A stretch of DNA of 64,000 bases, taken from assembly GCA_002413785.1 (NCBI GenBank), contig DHXR01000012.1:50211-114210 (forward strand). The letters run 5' to 3'. The translations under genes and the position numbers were made by a program. Source of the DNA: Mucilaginibacter sp. UBA5151. GTDB taxonomy: Bacteria; Bacteroidota; Bacteroidia; Sphingobacteriales; Sphingobacteriaceae. Under the pieces are notes generated by a model. That model was given only the letters and a program-made list of their open reading frames with translations. It searched no databases and was not told the DNA's origin. This document shows positions 26,417-35,970 of the stretch, one piece after another; the stretch's first letter is position 1, and the number at the start of each line of letters is the position of its first letter.

Positions 26417-27295
26417 ATGAAATCGTACCTGCTTATTCTATGTTTAATGCTGGCTGCCTGTACAGCTTCATCGGCGCAGGATATCCCCGGTGCCCTTACT
26501 TTTCATATCTATTCAACCCATACTTCGTTCCCTGATACCGGCCGTGCAAAAGGACATCTTTACGATGGTAAACTATATACAGCCCGCGAACACTACCAGG
26601 ACAGCACCGTGCTGATCATCGCCCCCAAAAAACTGGATGTAAAAAAGAAGGTTGACTTTATTTTTTGGTTTCATGGCTGGGGCAACCATGTGGATAGCGC
26701 GGCAATAAGGTATGAGCTTACCAGGCAATTCATTGCATCAAAACGCAATGCGGTACTGGTTTTGGCAGAAACTGCCTATAACGCCCCCGACAGTTATGGC
26801 GGCAAATTGGAGAATCCGGGTGTGTTCAGGGCTCTTGTGGGTGATGTATTGAACGGACTAAGTGCCAGGAAGATAATTCCGGGAAACTGCACCTACGGGC
26901 ATATTTTGCTGGGTGGGCATAGCGGCGCCTACCGCGTAATGGCGCGGATAATTAAAAATGGTCAATTGCCGGTTGATGAAGCGATGCTTTTTGATGCTTT
27001 ATATAGCGAAACGGAAATATATATGGACTGGATCAGGGCGGATAGCAAACACCGTTTTATCCATTTATATACCAATTTCGGGGAGGGGCCAAAGGAAGAA
27101 AGTGAAAGGATGAATAAATTGCTCGATACAGCTAAAATCAGTTATTTTATGGTGGAGGAAAAGGACCTGAAACCCGAAATGTACCGGCAGTTTCCATTAA
27201 TTTATATACACAGCCTTAAAGAACACAATGACATTGTTAGCCCCGGCAATTTCAGGCTGATGCTGGAGAATTCGCCTTTTTTGAAATCTTTGTAG
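26417..27295 (+). CDS. Secreted alpha/beta-hydrolase-fold lipoprotein
   Basis: A 292-residue protein with a lipoprotein signal (LMLAACTAS, lipid Cys about 15). The hydrolase fold shows an oxyanion-type WFHGWGNH near residues 83-90, a nucleophile elbow GGHSGAYR (Ser about 172), a likely acid in the LFDALYSE region, and a His in HSLKEHNDIV near the C-terminus. The substrate is unknown; an esterase or peptidase-like activity fits the fold. It follows the glycosidase pseudogene on the same strand and may have belonged to the same locus. Confidence 0.75.
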   Translation: MKSYLLILCLMLAACTASSAQDIPGALTFHIYSTHTSFPDTGRAKGHLYDGKLYTAREHYQDSTVLIIAPKKLDVKKKVDFIFWFHGWGNHVDSAAIRYELTRQFIASKRNAVLVLAETAYNAPDSYGGKLENPGVFRALVGDVLNGLSARKIIPGNCTYGHILLGGHSGAYRVMARIIKNGQLPVDEAMLFDALYSETEIYMDWIRADSKHRFIHLYTNFGEGPKEESERMNKLLDTAKISYFMVEEKDLKPEMYRQFPLIYIHSLKEHNDIVSPGNFRLMLENSPFLKSL

Positions 27296-27520
27296 AGAGT
27301 TGACTTACGAAGTTTAATTCGGAGTTGTTTGTTTTCAAAGGCCTCTTTGAGGGCTCTTTGCCGTTTCAAAACTTCTTAAATCTAAATTTCTATCTAAATA
27401 AGCATTTACAGGCCCCCAAAAGTCACGTAGTTTTACGTATCAAATACGGTGAAAATACTATAGCCCCAATAATAGTTTTGATTTAATTTTACGTCACCTA
27501 ATTAACAAAACACTATTAAA

Positions 27521-27823
27521 ATGGCTGTACGTGTACTTTGCATTAAAAAAGATAAGGGCAAATATGAGAACCCTTATATAGCAATTGATTATTTGGAATG
27601 GGTGAACGAAAGGATAAACGTTAAAGGGATAACCGACAGAACAAAAATACACGATTGGATAAAGGACGAGGACGGCGAAGCCTATATTATTGATGAGCAC
27701 GGCAATAAGATTTTACTTGTCCCTGCAATTTGCCCCAAAGGCAATAAATATGTTAAAACGGCTGATGATGCAGCAAACGATTGCCTTTTGTCGTTGCCGC
27801 TTTGCGATTTAAGCGAGCGGTGA
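27521..27823 (+). CDS. DUF3892-family protein
   Basis: A 100-residue cytoplasmic protein: VLCIKKDKGKYENPYIAI, YLEWVNE, DWIKDEDGEAYIIDEHGNK and a C-terminal LLSLPLC match the DUF3892 order. Function is unknown. It stands alone; a GTGAGTGGTGAGG-type repeat begins just after its stop. Confidence 0.65.
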   Translation: MAVRVLCIKKDKGKYENPYIAIDYLEWVNERINVKGITDRTKIHDWIKDEDGEAYIIDEHGNKILLVPAICPKGNKYVKTADDAANDCLLSLPLCDLSER

Positions 27824-27902
27824 ATCGTGAGTGGTGAGGAGTGAGTAGTGAATATTTGTTGATTGGGTATTCTATGGCATTTAACTCACCACTCACCACT
27901 TT
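27820..27902. repeat. Gene-end repeat of the GAGTGGTGAGGAGTGAG type
   Basis: GTGAGTGGTGAGGAGTGAGT (27828-27847) and TTAACTCACCACTCACCACT (27881-27900) are inverted copies that form a long imperfect hairpin between convergent genes. It could terminate both. Confidence 0.6.
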
Positions 27903-28360
27903 TTAAAAGGATTTATAGAAAGGTTTGAGTTATAATACCTCGCGTCATCGCTTACTTCGAGTGTAACCCATGGTGGTATTGCAAAGGTTTCAGTTTCGTT
28001 GTCCAATTCAATTTCTGCCATTATGAGGCCTGCGTTGTCGCCAGCAAATTCGTCCACTTCCCAAATTTTTCCGGCAAACTCTATACGGTAGCGTGTTTTT
28101 TCTACTTCCGACACTGCAAAAGCATCCAGCAGCTCAATACCCTCTTTTACCGGTATTTTATATTCATATTCCCTACGGGTTATCCCCGAAGTAGCGCCTT
28201 TGATCGTAATAAAACCCTGTTCACCGGTTACCCTTATCCTGATTGTCCGTTTGTCATCATTTAATAAATAGCCCTGCCTGAAATTTGTTCCCGCAGGTTT
28301 TACTACCTGCCGCCATTTTTCATGGTCAACCAAAAACTTCCGCTCAATTTCAAGACCCAT
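27893..28360 (-). CDS. CYTH-domain protein
   Basis: A 155-residue member of the CYTH / triphosphate tunnel metalloenzyme superfamily, which hydrolyses triphosphates such as inorganic tripolyphosphate or ThTP. The signature ExExK is present as EIERKF at the N-terminus, followed by RIRVTGEQGFITIKG and YRIEFAGKIWEVDEFAG. The start MGLEIERKFL at 28360 is preferred over 28384 because family members begin there. A CHAD gene lies just upstream on the same strand, and the two often act together on polyphosphate-related metabolites. A palindromic repeat lies between them. Confidence 0.88.
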   Translation of the reverse strand: MGLEIERKFLVDHEKWRQVVKPAGTNFRQGYLLNDDKRTIRIRVTGEQGFITIKGATSGITRREYEYKIPVKEGIELLDAFAVSEVEKTRYRIEFAGKIWEVDEFAGDNAGLIMAEIELDNETETFAIPPWVTLEVSDDARYYNSNLSINPFKKW

Positions 28361-28384
28361 ATATTTATGTTTTTTAACATGCAT

Positions 28385-28475
28385 TTCGCCTCACCTAAAT
28401 CCTCTCCAAAGGAGAGGACTTTAACTGCGCTCTTTTTTTAAGCCCTCTCCTTTGGAGAGGGTTGGGTGAGGCGTC
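28385..28475. repeat. Gene-end repeat of the CCTCTCCAAAGGAGAGG type
   Basis: CCTCACCTAAATCCTCTCC and GGAGAGGGTTGGGTGAGG are inverted halves enclosing CTGCGCTCTTTTTTTAAG, with shorter palindromes CCTCTCCAAAGGAGAGG and CCTCTCCTTTGGAGAGG inside. Lies between the CHAD and CYTH genes. Confidence 0.65.
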
Positions 28476-28499
28476 AATGCCTGTCCGGGTGAAAATTAT

Positions 28500-29291
28500 T
28501 TAATTTGTTTTTTCTGCTTCCTCAACTGTCGTCGCTTTGTTCAGGAAATCTTCTGTAAGCAATGTTATATTTCGTTTTATCGCCGCATTTTTCCTTCGTA
28601 TTTTGGCGGCAATAGGTTTGTCATTCAATTCGGGTGATAAAAACAATTGGGCGGCAACAATATTATCATGCCATTTTCCGATGGTGTCCTGTAATTTATC
28701 GAGGTAGCTAATATTATAGGGAAAATGGCCTGGCAGGGCTTTTTCCGCCAGCTTATGATTGTAAACCAGGGTTTTTATCAGCTTTCGGTTTGTATGCATA
28801 TCCTCTGTAAAGCCTGCTACCGCCAGGTTTGTTGCAATTTGCCGTAATTGTTTGTCATAATATTCAGCTATCCCATCGTTATCAATTCCCGGCAGTTGGT
28901 CATTGATCTGCCTGCAGGCATGTTTTATATTTTTGATGAACTTTTTCCCTTTATGCTGAAATTCAATTATCCCCTCTTCAATTATCTTTAGCCCGCCCGA
29001 TTCAAAAGCCTCATTTTTTATGCCATAGTGTGCCGCTAATTGAAGCGTTGTATGCGCATCGCGAATATTGCCCGCATATTTAAAAACCTTCTTCACTGGC
29101 TTAAAATTCTTTAAAAAGGCATGTTCGCCGGATGCATCCTCAATAAGGCTTAACATCGCCCTGATTTTTTTTACCTGCACCCTGAACCTGTGCAATTCCT
29201 CCTGGTCGCCGGTTTCTAAAAAACTATTTAAATGAATGCTCATTTCTTCCCATTCTTTTCCGAGGTGTTTTGATTCTTCCTTTTTCTTCAT
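28500..29291 (-). CDS. CHAD-domain protein
   Basis: A 263-residue all-helical CHAD protein. The conserved His/Arg arrangement is visible in EELHRFRVQVKKIRAML (residues about 36-52), YAGNIRDAHTTLQLAAHYG (about 90) and KLQDTIGKWHDNIVAAQL (about 210). CHAD domains bind polyphosphate through these basic residues. It is usually fused or adjacent to CYTH, as here (next gene on the same strand). A short hydrophilic N-terminus indicates a cytoplasmic protein. Confidence 0.9.
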   Translation of the reverse strand: MKKKEESKHLGKEWEEMSIHLNSFLETGDQEELHRFRVQVKKIRAMLSLIEDASGEHAFLKNFKPVKKVFKYAGNIRDAHTTLQLAAHYGIKNEAFESGGLKIIEEGIIEFQHKGKKFIKNIKHACRQINDQLPGIDNDGIAEYYDKQLRQIATNLAVAGFTEDMHTNRKLIKTLVYNHKLAEKALPGHFPYNISYLDKLQDTIGKWHDNIVAAQLFLSPELNDKPIAAKIRRKNAAIKRNITLLTEDFLNKATTVEEAEKTN

Positions 29292-29536
29292 CTTAGAGGT
29301 GTGATATTAAACAAGTAACCCTGGCTGTATCCATCAATACAATACCTGCAGGCATAATGTTTGCCTGATTTTTAATGAATTATCAATACCCGGATAAAAA
29401 GCATTGGATTATAAATATAGAAAATATTTTCCTGGTCTGTTATTAGTAAAAATATTGTTAAAGGCATAAGCTAAGCTTAGCGATATGGGCCTAAATGAAT
29501 ATATTAGCCACCTTTGTTCAATGTTACAAAATACTT

Positions 29537-32257
29537 ATGGGTTTAAAGAAATTTGCATTTGCAATTTTTGCATTGATTACAGTTAGCTTGCCCGCTTTGG
29601 CCCAGCGTGATAGCATTGGTTTAACCGCTATTGTTTCAAAAACGGAGAAACTTTCTGCCGAACATCCCTTTGAAAAAGTTTATATCCATTTCGATAAACC
29701 CTATTATGCGGTTGGTGATACTATCTGGTTTAAGGCCTATTTAACTATAGGCCCCAATCACCAGCCATCCGGCTTGAGCCATATTATATATGTTGATTTG
29801 ATCAGCCAGGATTCGGTGGTAAAATCTCTGAGGCTGCCCACACGGGACGGTGTGGCTTTTGGCGATGTAACGCTTTCGCCGCGATTTTTCAAGCAAGGAA
29901 ACTATCACATAAGGGCCTATACCAATTGGATGCGCAATTTCGGCCCGGATTATTTTTTTAATAAAACCATTAGTATAGGGGATGCCTATAACAACGCGGA
30001 CGCCCCTGTGATAACCTTTACGAAAATCAAAAAAAGCAAGGATCTGGATGTAAGGGCGAAGTTGCTTTATAAAGACCGGGCCGGGAATGTCTTTGCTGAT
30101 AAAAAAGTTAACTGGACAGTGCAGAATGAGGATGAGACAATAAGCTCGGGGAAGGGCACTACAGATAAGAACGGTTTTGTAATAATTAATTTCGCTGGCA
30201 ATTTGATAAATTCACCCGAATCCGCCAGCCTGAATACGGTTATTGAACTGGGGAGCAGAAAATCAGGTGCAAATACGTTTCCGTTAAAACCAGTATTTGA
30301 AACTGCCGACGTTCAATTTTTCCCCGAAGGCGGCGAACTAATAAGCGGGGTGAGGTCAAAAGTAGCATTTAAAGCAATTAACACCGATGGTAAAAGTATT
30401 AATGTTACCGGCTCTGTGGTTGATAATGCAGGTACAGAAGTAGCAGCCTTTACTTCTCAGCATGCCGGAATGGGCGTATTTGCATTATTGCCGGAGAATG
30501 ATAAAACTTATAAAGCTATTGTGACTTTGCCGGATGGGTCAAAAAACACCTATGATTTGCCGAATATACGGTCAGGCGGAATAAACCTTTCGGTCAACAA
30601 CAGGGATCCGGATAACCTGGATATTAAGATAGCCACCAATGAAGCTTATTTTAAGCAATATCAAAATAAGGGCTATTATATTATAGCGCAAAGCGGAGGC
30701 ACTATTTATTATACTGGCCTGGCTGCATTGCAAAGCCTCGTGTATAAAGGATCAGTCCCCAAAAGTAAATTCCCGACAGGAATACTACAGGTAACCCTGA
30801 TGGCCGCGAACGGGGAACCATTGAGCGAACGCCTGGTGTTTATTCAACATAATGATACGCTGAACCTTTCGTTAAACACGGTTCAAACAGCTTACAAAGC
30901 TAAACAAAAGGTGACGATGACCGTTTCGTCAAAAAATAAAACATTGCCCGTGCAGGGAACCTTTTCTGTAGCAGTAATTGATGAAACAAAGATCCCCTTT
31001 GATGAAAATGCCGAAACTACCATATTAAGCAGCCTGTTGCTTACCTCTGATCTCCGGGGCTATATTGAGCAGCCAAATTACTATTTCAATCACCCGGATG
31101 ATGAAAAACTTGCCAACCTGGATATACTGATGCTAACGCAAGGGTATCACCGGTTTTCCTATACCGATATACTGGCTGGAAAATATCCCCCGGCTACATT
31201 TTTGCCGGAAAAAGGGATCGTTGTTTCAGGGACGCTGCGAACCATCTCAGGTTTGCCGGTTTACAGGGGAATAATAAATTTAAAGATACCTGACAGGCAT
31301 ATTTCAGTAAATGGTATGACCGATGCAGACGGCCGTTTTTCTTTTTCAAATGTTTCAATATTTGATTCAACCAAAGTGATTTTGAGCGCCAGGAGCAATG
31401 CGAAAAATAGCAACCTAGTGATAGTTACGGATGTTCAGCCATTTCAGCCGGTTACAAAAAAAATTTATGACCCCAACGCGATCAGTAATATAGACAGTAC
31501 ACTTGATGTTTATCTACAAAATAGTAAAAAGCAATTAGAAAGCTTACACGTTCTGAAAGAAGTTGTAATCAAATCGACAAAAATAGTAAGCCACGAAAGT
31601 TATTCTGCTTTAAGCGGTTTGAGTGTAATGACAGATCAGACGATAACCGCAGAACAGTTAAAATTTTGTAGTTTTGATATAATGAGCTGTATTGAAGGCC
31701 GGGCTTTTGGGTTATGGCACATGGATAATAATTTTTACATTAAAAAGGCATACGATGCCGGGGATAAAAGGCCTGTTCAGTTCTTTGTGAATGGGCTGTC
31801 TGTTGACTACCCATATCTTGTAAGTATGGATACCAAAGATATCGAGTCGATGGAGATATATTTAACTGACGGTGTTAGCGGAATTAACAACCGTTATGGC
31901 ACCAACGGCATCGTATCTATAACCACAAAAAGCGGTAGTTTTACGCCAAAAGAAGACAATAATAATTTGCCTGCTGAAACTGTACAAAGCAGTACTGTAA
32001 CCATTATGCCTAAAGGATTTTACAGGGCACGTATGTTTTATACACCAAAGTACGATATTCAGCAAAATGCAATGGAGCAGGGCGCAGACTTGCGCAGTAT
32101 GATTTACTGGAACCCTGATATTATTACTGATAAGAACGGGAATACCTCATTTGATTTTTACAATGCAGATGGCAAAGGGATATACCGTGCCGTAATAGAA
32201 GGCATTGACAGCGACGGCAATATCGGGCGTTATGTTTTGCGCTACCAGGTGAGGTAG
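29537..32257 (+). CDS. Surface-type MG/plug-domain protein, no beta-barrel
   Basis: 906 residues from MGLKKFAFAIFAL (29537); an earlier ATG at 29495 would place a polar stretch before the signal peptide. After the signal (ending LPALAQ) comes a macroglobulin-like region (FEKVYIHFDKPYYAVGDTIWFKAYL), then several beta-sandwich domains. A carboxypeptidase-regulatory-like domain (SGTLRTISGLPVYRG, about residue 565) precedes a TonB-receptor plug-like segment (RPVQFFVNGLSV...DTKDIESMEIYLTDG...GTNGIVSITTK, about 740-800). The C-terminus is beta-rich (DKNGNTSFDFYNADGKG) but too short for a receptor barrel. Bacteroidota have many such proteins; their role is unknown. Confidence 0.75.
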   Translation: MGLKKFAFAIFALITVSLPALAQRDSIGLTAIVSKTEKLSAEHPFEKVYIHFDKPYYAVGDTIWFKAYLTIGPNHQPSGLSHIIYVDLISQDSVVKSLRLPTRDGVAFGDVTLSPRFFKQGNYHIRAYTNWMRNFGPDYFFNKTISIGDAYNNADAPVITFTKIKKSKDLDVRAKLLYKDRAGNVFADKKVNWTVQNEDETISSGKGTTDKNGFVIINFAGNLINSPESASLNTVIELGSRKSGANTFPLKPVFETADVQFFPEGGELISGVRSKVAFKAINTDGKSINVTGSVVDNAGTEVAAFTSQHAGMGVFALLPENDKTYKAIVTLPDGSKNTYDLPNIRSGGINLSVNNRDPDNLDIKIATNEAYFKQYQNKGYYIIAQSGGTIYYTGLAALQSLVYKGSVPKSKFPTGILQVTLMAANGEPLSERLVFIQHNDTLNLSLNTVQTAYKAKQKVTMTVSSKNKTLPVQGTFSVAVIDETKIPFDENAETTILSSLLLTSDLRGYIEQPNYYFNHPDDEKLANLDILMLTQGYHRFSYTDILAGKYPPATFLPEKGIVVSGTLRTISGLPVYRGIINLKIPDRHISVNGMTDADGRFSFSNVSIFDSTKVILSARSNAKNSNLVIVTDVQPFQPVTKKIYDPNAISNIDSTLDVYLQNSKKQLESLHVLKEVVIKSTKIVSHESYSALSGLSVMTDQTITAEQLKFCSFDIMSCIEGRAFGLWHMDNNFYIKKAYDAGDKRPVQFFVNGLSVDYPYLVSMDTKDIESMEIYLTDGVSGINNRYGTNGIVSITTKSGSFTPKEDNNNLPAETVQSSTVTIMPKGFYRARMFYTPKYDIQQNAMEQGADLRSMIYWNPDIITDKNGNTSFDFYNADGKGIYRAVIEGIDSDGNIGRYVLRYQVR

Positions 32258-32285
32258 GTGGAGATTAGAGACTGGAGATCATAGG
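32258..32285. repeat. Gene-end repeat of the GAGATTAGAGACTGGAG type
   Basis: GTGGAGATTAGAGACTGGAGATC follows the stop codon directly. Related words occur at 33571-33592 and, inverted, at 33651-33720. Confidence 0.55.
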
Positions 32286-32401
32286 ATAGCAGATGTTTAA
32301 ACGCTTGTTATAAAGCCGGATTGAAAATGAAGAAAAAAATAAATGTATATTAGACATTTTTTCCTAATATTTGTCTTTTCTACAACCTTTAAATTATACG
32401 A

Positions 32402-33574
32402 ATGAAGAGCACACTGTACAAAGAGTTTAGTAAAATTTATAATAAAGAAGCTGAAAATGCCTTTTTTTCACCGGGGCGCGTGAACCTGATAGGTGAGCAT
32501 ATCGACTATAACGGTGGTTTGGTAATGCCCTGCGCCATCACTTTTGGCACCTACCTGCTGGTATCGCCAAATGAAGAGGGCCTGTTACGGTTCAGAAGTT
32601 TAAATTTTGACGATAAACTTGATATTCCGCTTCAATCGGCATATACAAAAACAGGAGGGAGCTGGTTTAACTACCCGCTTGGCGTAATTGAATTTTTTTT
32701 AAAAGACGGACACCCATCGCATGGACTGGATATGCTTTTTTACGGTGACATCCCTATAAGCTCCGGCCTGTCGTCATCGGCTTCTATTGAGGTGGTTACT
32801 GCTTTTGCATTAAATAATTTGCTGGATTGCGGTTATTCCAAACTCGAACTGGTGAAATTATCCAAATCGGTTGAAAATAATTTCATCGGTGTAAACTGTG
32901 GCATTATGGACCAGTTTGCGGTGGCCTTTGGCGAAAAAAACAAAGCTTTAATGCTAAATTGCGATACGCTCGACTACCAGGCAGTTGACAGTAACCTGGG
33001 CGAATATATTTTAGCCATTATTAATACCAACAAGCCACGTAAACTGGCCGAATCAAAATATAATGAAAGGGTAAGCGAATGTCAGTCGGCCTTAACATCT
33101 TTAAAGCAGGAATTGGATATTAATTATCTTTGCGATATTGATACTGCTACCTTTAACAGGTACAGCCATTTGATTACGGATGAACTGTTACTAAAACGGG
33201 CAAGGCATGTTGTTGAAGAAAATGACCGCGTTAAATTAGCTGCTGTCGCCCTTAGCAACAATAACCTGGCTGAATTTGGCCGCCTTATGTACGCCTCGCA
33301 CGATTCCTTACGTGATTTGTATGAAGTTAGCGGCAAAGAACTGGATGCCATTGCTGAATACTGTAAAACAGATGCTAACGTAGCCGGCGCCCGTATGACC
33401 GGGGCAGGGTTTGGCGGCTGCGCGATAGCGCTGGTTAAGGAAAGCGCTTTCGGTAGCTTCCGCCAGAACGTTATAGCGTTTTACAAAGATAAAATAGGTT
33501 ATGCACCATCGGTGTATAGTTCGTTGATTGGCGATGGGGTAGGGGTGTTGGCGGGAGCAATGATCAGAGGTTAG
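32402..33574 (+). CDS. galK: Galactokinase
   Basis: Phosphorylates galactose to galactose-1-phosphate (Leloir pathway). A 390-residue GHMP kinase: galactose-binding GRVNLIGEHIDYNGG near residues 24-38, ATP-binding GDIPISSGLSSSASIE near 117-132, and C-terminal GARMTGAGFGGCAIALV. The catalytic Asp fits GIMDQFAVAFG. No other Leloir genes are adjacent, so the pathway must be completed elsewhere. Flanked on both sides by gene-end repeats of the same word family. Confidence 0.95.
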   Translation: MKSTLYKEFSKIYNKEAENAFFSPGRVNLIGEHIDYNGGLVMPCAITFGTYLLVSPNEEGLLRFRSLNFDDKLDIPLQSAYTKTGGSWFNYPLGVIEFFLKDGHPSHGLDMLFYGDIPISSGLSSSASIEVVTAFALNNLLDCGYSKLELVKLSKSVENNFIGVNCGIMDQFAVAFGEKNKALMLNCDTLDYQAVDSNLGEYILAIINTNKPRKLAESKYNERVSECQSALTSLKQELDINYLCDIDTATFNRYSHLITDELLLKRARHVVEENDRVKLAAVALSNNNLAEFGRLMYASHDSLRDLYEVSGKELDAIAEYCKTDANVAGARMTGAGFGGCAIALVKESAFGSFRQNVIAFYKDKIGYAPSVYSSLIGDGVGVLAGAMIRG

Positions 33575-33720
33575 AGATCGGAGATTAGTTTTTTTTTAGT
33601 CCTGAAGTCGGGATGGTCTGAAATAAAGGAAAAGCGCTAATTTCTCAAACGGGCTTCTAATCTCCAGCCGTAAATCACCGATCCAAACTAACCTCTAATC
33701 TCCAGCCTCTAACCTCTAAA
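33571..33720. repeat. Inverted gene-end repeats between galK and the methyltransferase
   Basis: Starts with TTAGAGATCGGAGATTAG at the galK stop and ends with CTAACCTCTAATCTCCAGCC and TCTAACCTCTAAA just before the next start. The two parts are reverse complements at word level, so they can form a long imperfect hairpin of about 150 bp. Confidence 0.6.
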
Positions 33721-33724
33721 ATAA

Positions 33725-34252
33725 ATGCGTAAACTAAAACTCGACGAATTAAACCGTGCAACGGTTGCTGAATTTAAGGCAGGAGCGAAACTGCCGCTTG
33801 TTGTTGTACTTGACAATGTGCGGAGCATGCATAATATTGGCTCAATCTTTCGCACAGCCGATGGTTTTGCAGTGGAAAAGATTTGCTTATGCGGGATTAC
33901 TGCCCAGCCTCCCCATCGCGAAATTGAAAAAACCGCTCTTGGCGCCGCACAATCCATTAACTGGGAGTATTATACTACCCCTTTGCAGGCAATAGAACAA
34001 TTGCGGGCGAAAGGCTACCGCATAATCGCAGTTGAACAGGCTGAAAACAGCACCATGCTACAGGACTTTAAAATAAGTGCAGGTGAAAAGTACGCCCTGA
34101 TATTTGGGAACGAAGTAAATGGCGTAAGCGATGAAGTGATGAACGTTATTGATGGCTGTATTGAGATTCCACAGTTCGGCACCAAACACTCATTTAATAT
34201 CGTAGTATCCGCCGGGATTGTTTTATGGGATTTGTTTTCGAAGATGATTTAG
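33725..34252 (+). CDS. TrmH/SpoU-family RNA methyltransferase
   Basis: A 175-residue SPOUT enzyme that uses S-adenosylmethionine to 2'-O-methylate tRNA or rRNA. Motif 1 is VVVLDNVRSMHNIGSIFRTADGF (Asn and Arg conserved), motif 2 is YALIFGNEVNGVSDEVM, and motif 3 is IEIPQFGTKHSFNIVVSAGIVLWDLF, which forms the SAM knot. There is no N-terminal RNA-binding extension, like short TrmL-type or TrmH-type members; the target RNA cannot be told. Confidence 0.9.
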   Translation: MRKLKLDELNRATVAEFKAGAKLPLVVVLDNVRSMHNIGSIFRTADGFAVEKICLCGITAQPPHREIEKTALGAAQSINWEYYTTPLQAIEQLRAKGYRIIAVEQAENSTMLQDFKISAGEKYALIFGNEVNGVSDEVMNVIDGCIEIPQFGTKHSFNIVVSAGIVLWDLFSKMI

Positions 34253-34275
34253 TTGATAGTTCATATTTGAGAAAC

Positions 34276-34308
34276 AGACTTACGAAGTTTTCAAAACTTC
34301 GTAAGTCT
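34276..34308. terminator. Bidirectional terminator of the CTTACGAAGTTTT type
   Basis: AGACTTACGAAGTTTT (34276-34291) pairs perfectly with AAAACTTCGTAAGTCT (34293-34308), a 16-bp stem. It lies between the convergent methyltransferase and lpdA genes. The same palindrome recurs downstream of tRNA-His (60718-60752). Confidence 0.75.
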
Positions 34309-34333
34309 TTCCTTTTTGGCTATGAACCATGAA

Positions 34334-35722
34334 CTACAAATGTATCACCTCGCCGTAAGTATCGGCGGCAGCTTCCATTATAGCTTCGCTCATTGTAGGA
34401 TGCGGGTGGATTGATTTTATCATCTCGTGGCCTGTTGCTTCCAGTTTACGTGCAACAACACATTCGGCAAGCATTTCAGTAACATTATGGCCAATCATGT
34501 GCGCGCCTAAAAACTCGCCGTATTTGGCGTCAAATATCAATTTAACAAAACCTTCTTTAGCACCGGCAGCGCTCGCTTTACCAGAAGCTGAGAACGGGAA
34601 TTTGCCTACTTTGATCTCATAACCGGCTGCTTTAGCCCCTTTTTCGGTATAACCAACCGAAGCAACTTCGGGCGAGCAATAGGTACAGCCGGGGATATTG
34701 TTATAGTTTATTGGCTGGGGGTTTAAGCCTGCAATTTTCTCAACACAGGTAATGCCTTCCGCCGAAGCCACATGCGCCAGGGCCTGACCTTTAACTATAT
34801 CGCCTATGGCATAAATGCCTTCAATATTGGTACGGTAAAAGTCGTCAACAACAACTTTACCTTTATCTGTTTTTACACCGGTTTCTTCCAGGCCGATCCC
34901 TTCAATATTGGTTGAAATACCTACGGCTGACAAAACGATTTCCGCCTCCAGTATTTCGGTTCCTGTTGCGGTTTTTACCTGCACCTTGCAAAGCTCACCG
35001 CTGGTATCAACGGATTCAACATTTGAGCTCGTCATAATATTGATCCCCTGCTTTTTCAGAATGCGGGCTAACTGTTTTGAAACTTCCTCGTCCTCAAGCG
35101 GAACAATGTTATCTAAAAATTCAACAACGGTAACTTTGGTGCCGAAAACATTATATAAATAGGCAAATTCAATCCCGATAGCGCCCGAACCAACGACAAC
35201 CATAGATGCGGGTTTTTTAGGCAGTACCATAGCCTGACGGTAACCAATCACCTTTTTATTGTCCTGCTTAAGGTTTGGTAACTCGCGCGAACGGCCGCCT
35301 GTTGCTAAAATAATATGTTTTGCTGTAAGCTGTTGCACATCACCGTTATGGGCTGTTACTTCCACAGTTCCTTTGCCTTTTAATTTGCCGGTACCGATTA
35401 CAACATCAATTTTATTTTTTTTCATTAAAAACTGAACGCCTTTGCTCATGCCATCGGCTACACCACGGCTTCTTTTCACAGTTGCTTCAAAATCAACTTC
35501 ACTGCTGCCCACTGTAATGCCATAATCTGCAGCATGGTTAATATATCCGAATACCTCCGCGCTTTTTAACAATGCTTTGGTAGGGATACAACCCCAGTTG
35601 AGGCAAATGCCACCCAGTGATTCTTTTTCAACTATCACGGTTTTTAAACCCAACTGTGAAGCACGGATAGCAGCCACATAACCGCCCGGCCCGGAACCTA
35701 TAACAATTAAATCGTAGTTCAT
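34334..35722 (-). CDS. lpdA: Dihydrolipoyl dehydrogenase
   Basis: E3 component of 2-oxoacid dehydrogenase complexes; reoxidises lipoamide with NAD+. A 462-residue flavoprotein with N-terminal FAD motif VIGSGPGGYVAAIRA, redox-active disulfide GGICLNWGCIPTK (Cys-x4-Cys), NAD motif VVGSGAIGIEFAYLY near residue 175, and C-terminal catalytic His-Glu in HPHPTMSEAIMEA. It stands alone, without E1/E2 genes nearby, so it probably serves several complexes. Confidence 0.96.
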   Translation of the reverse strand: MNYDLIVIGSGPGGYVAAIRASQLGLKTVIVEKESLGGICLNWGCIPTKALLKSAEVFGYINHAADYGITVGSSEVDFEATVKRSRGVADGMSKGVQFLMKKNKIDVVIGTGKLKGKGTVEVTAHNGDVQQLTAKHIILATGGRSRELPNLKQDNKKVIGYRQAMVLPKKPASMVVVGSGAIGIEFAYLYNVFGTKVTVVEFLDNIVPLEDEEVSKQLARILKKQGINIMTSSNVESVDTSGELCKVQVKTATGTEILEAEIVLSAVGISTNIEGIGLEETGVKTDKGKVVVDDFYRTNIEGIYAIGDIVKGQALAHVASAEGITCVEKIAGLNPQPINYNNIPGCTYCSPEVASVGYTEKGAKAAGYEIKVGKFPFSASGKASAAGAKEGFVKLIFDAKYGEFLGAHMIGHNVTEMLAECVVARKLEATGHEMIKSIHPHPTMSEAIMEAAADTYGEVIHL

Positions 35723-35970
35723 ATTTCTGATGATATTGTTTTTTAAATGATCATTTGTGTTTTGTAAGTTTTTAGCGCCAACCTTACCAGTTTCGCTTTT
35801 CGTTTTTTATCTGTTCAATAACCGGAATCCTTATGCAAACTGATGAAACGATTACATATTTTTTATGTTTTGATTTTTCATCTGGTACCTCATTTTGAAT
35901 TTGTCCCAAAGCTAAGTAAAAGGCGTCAAATGCGAAAATTGACGATTTTGCTTTAAATGGATTATGAAAT

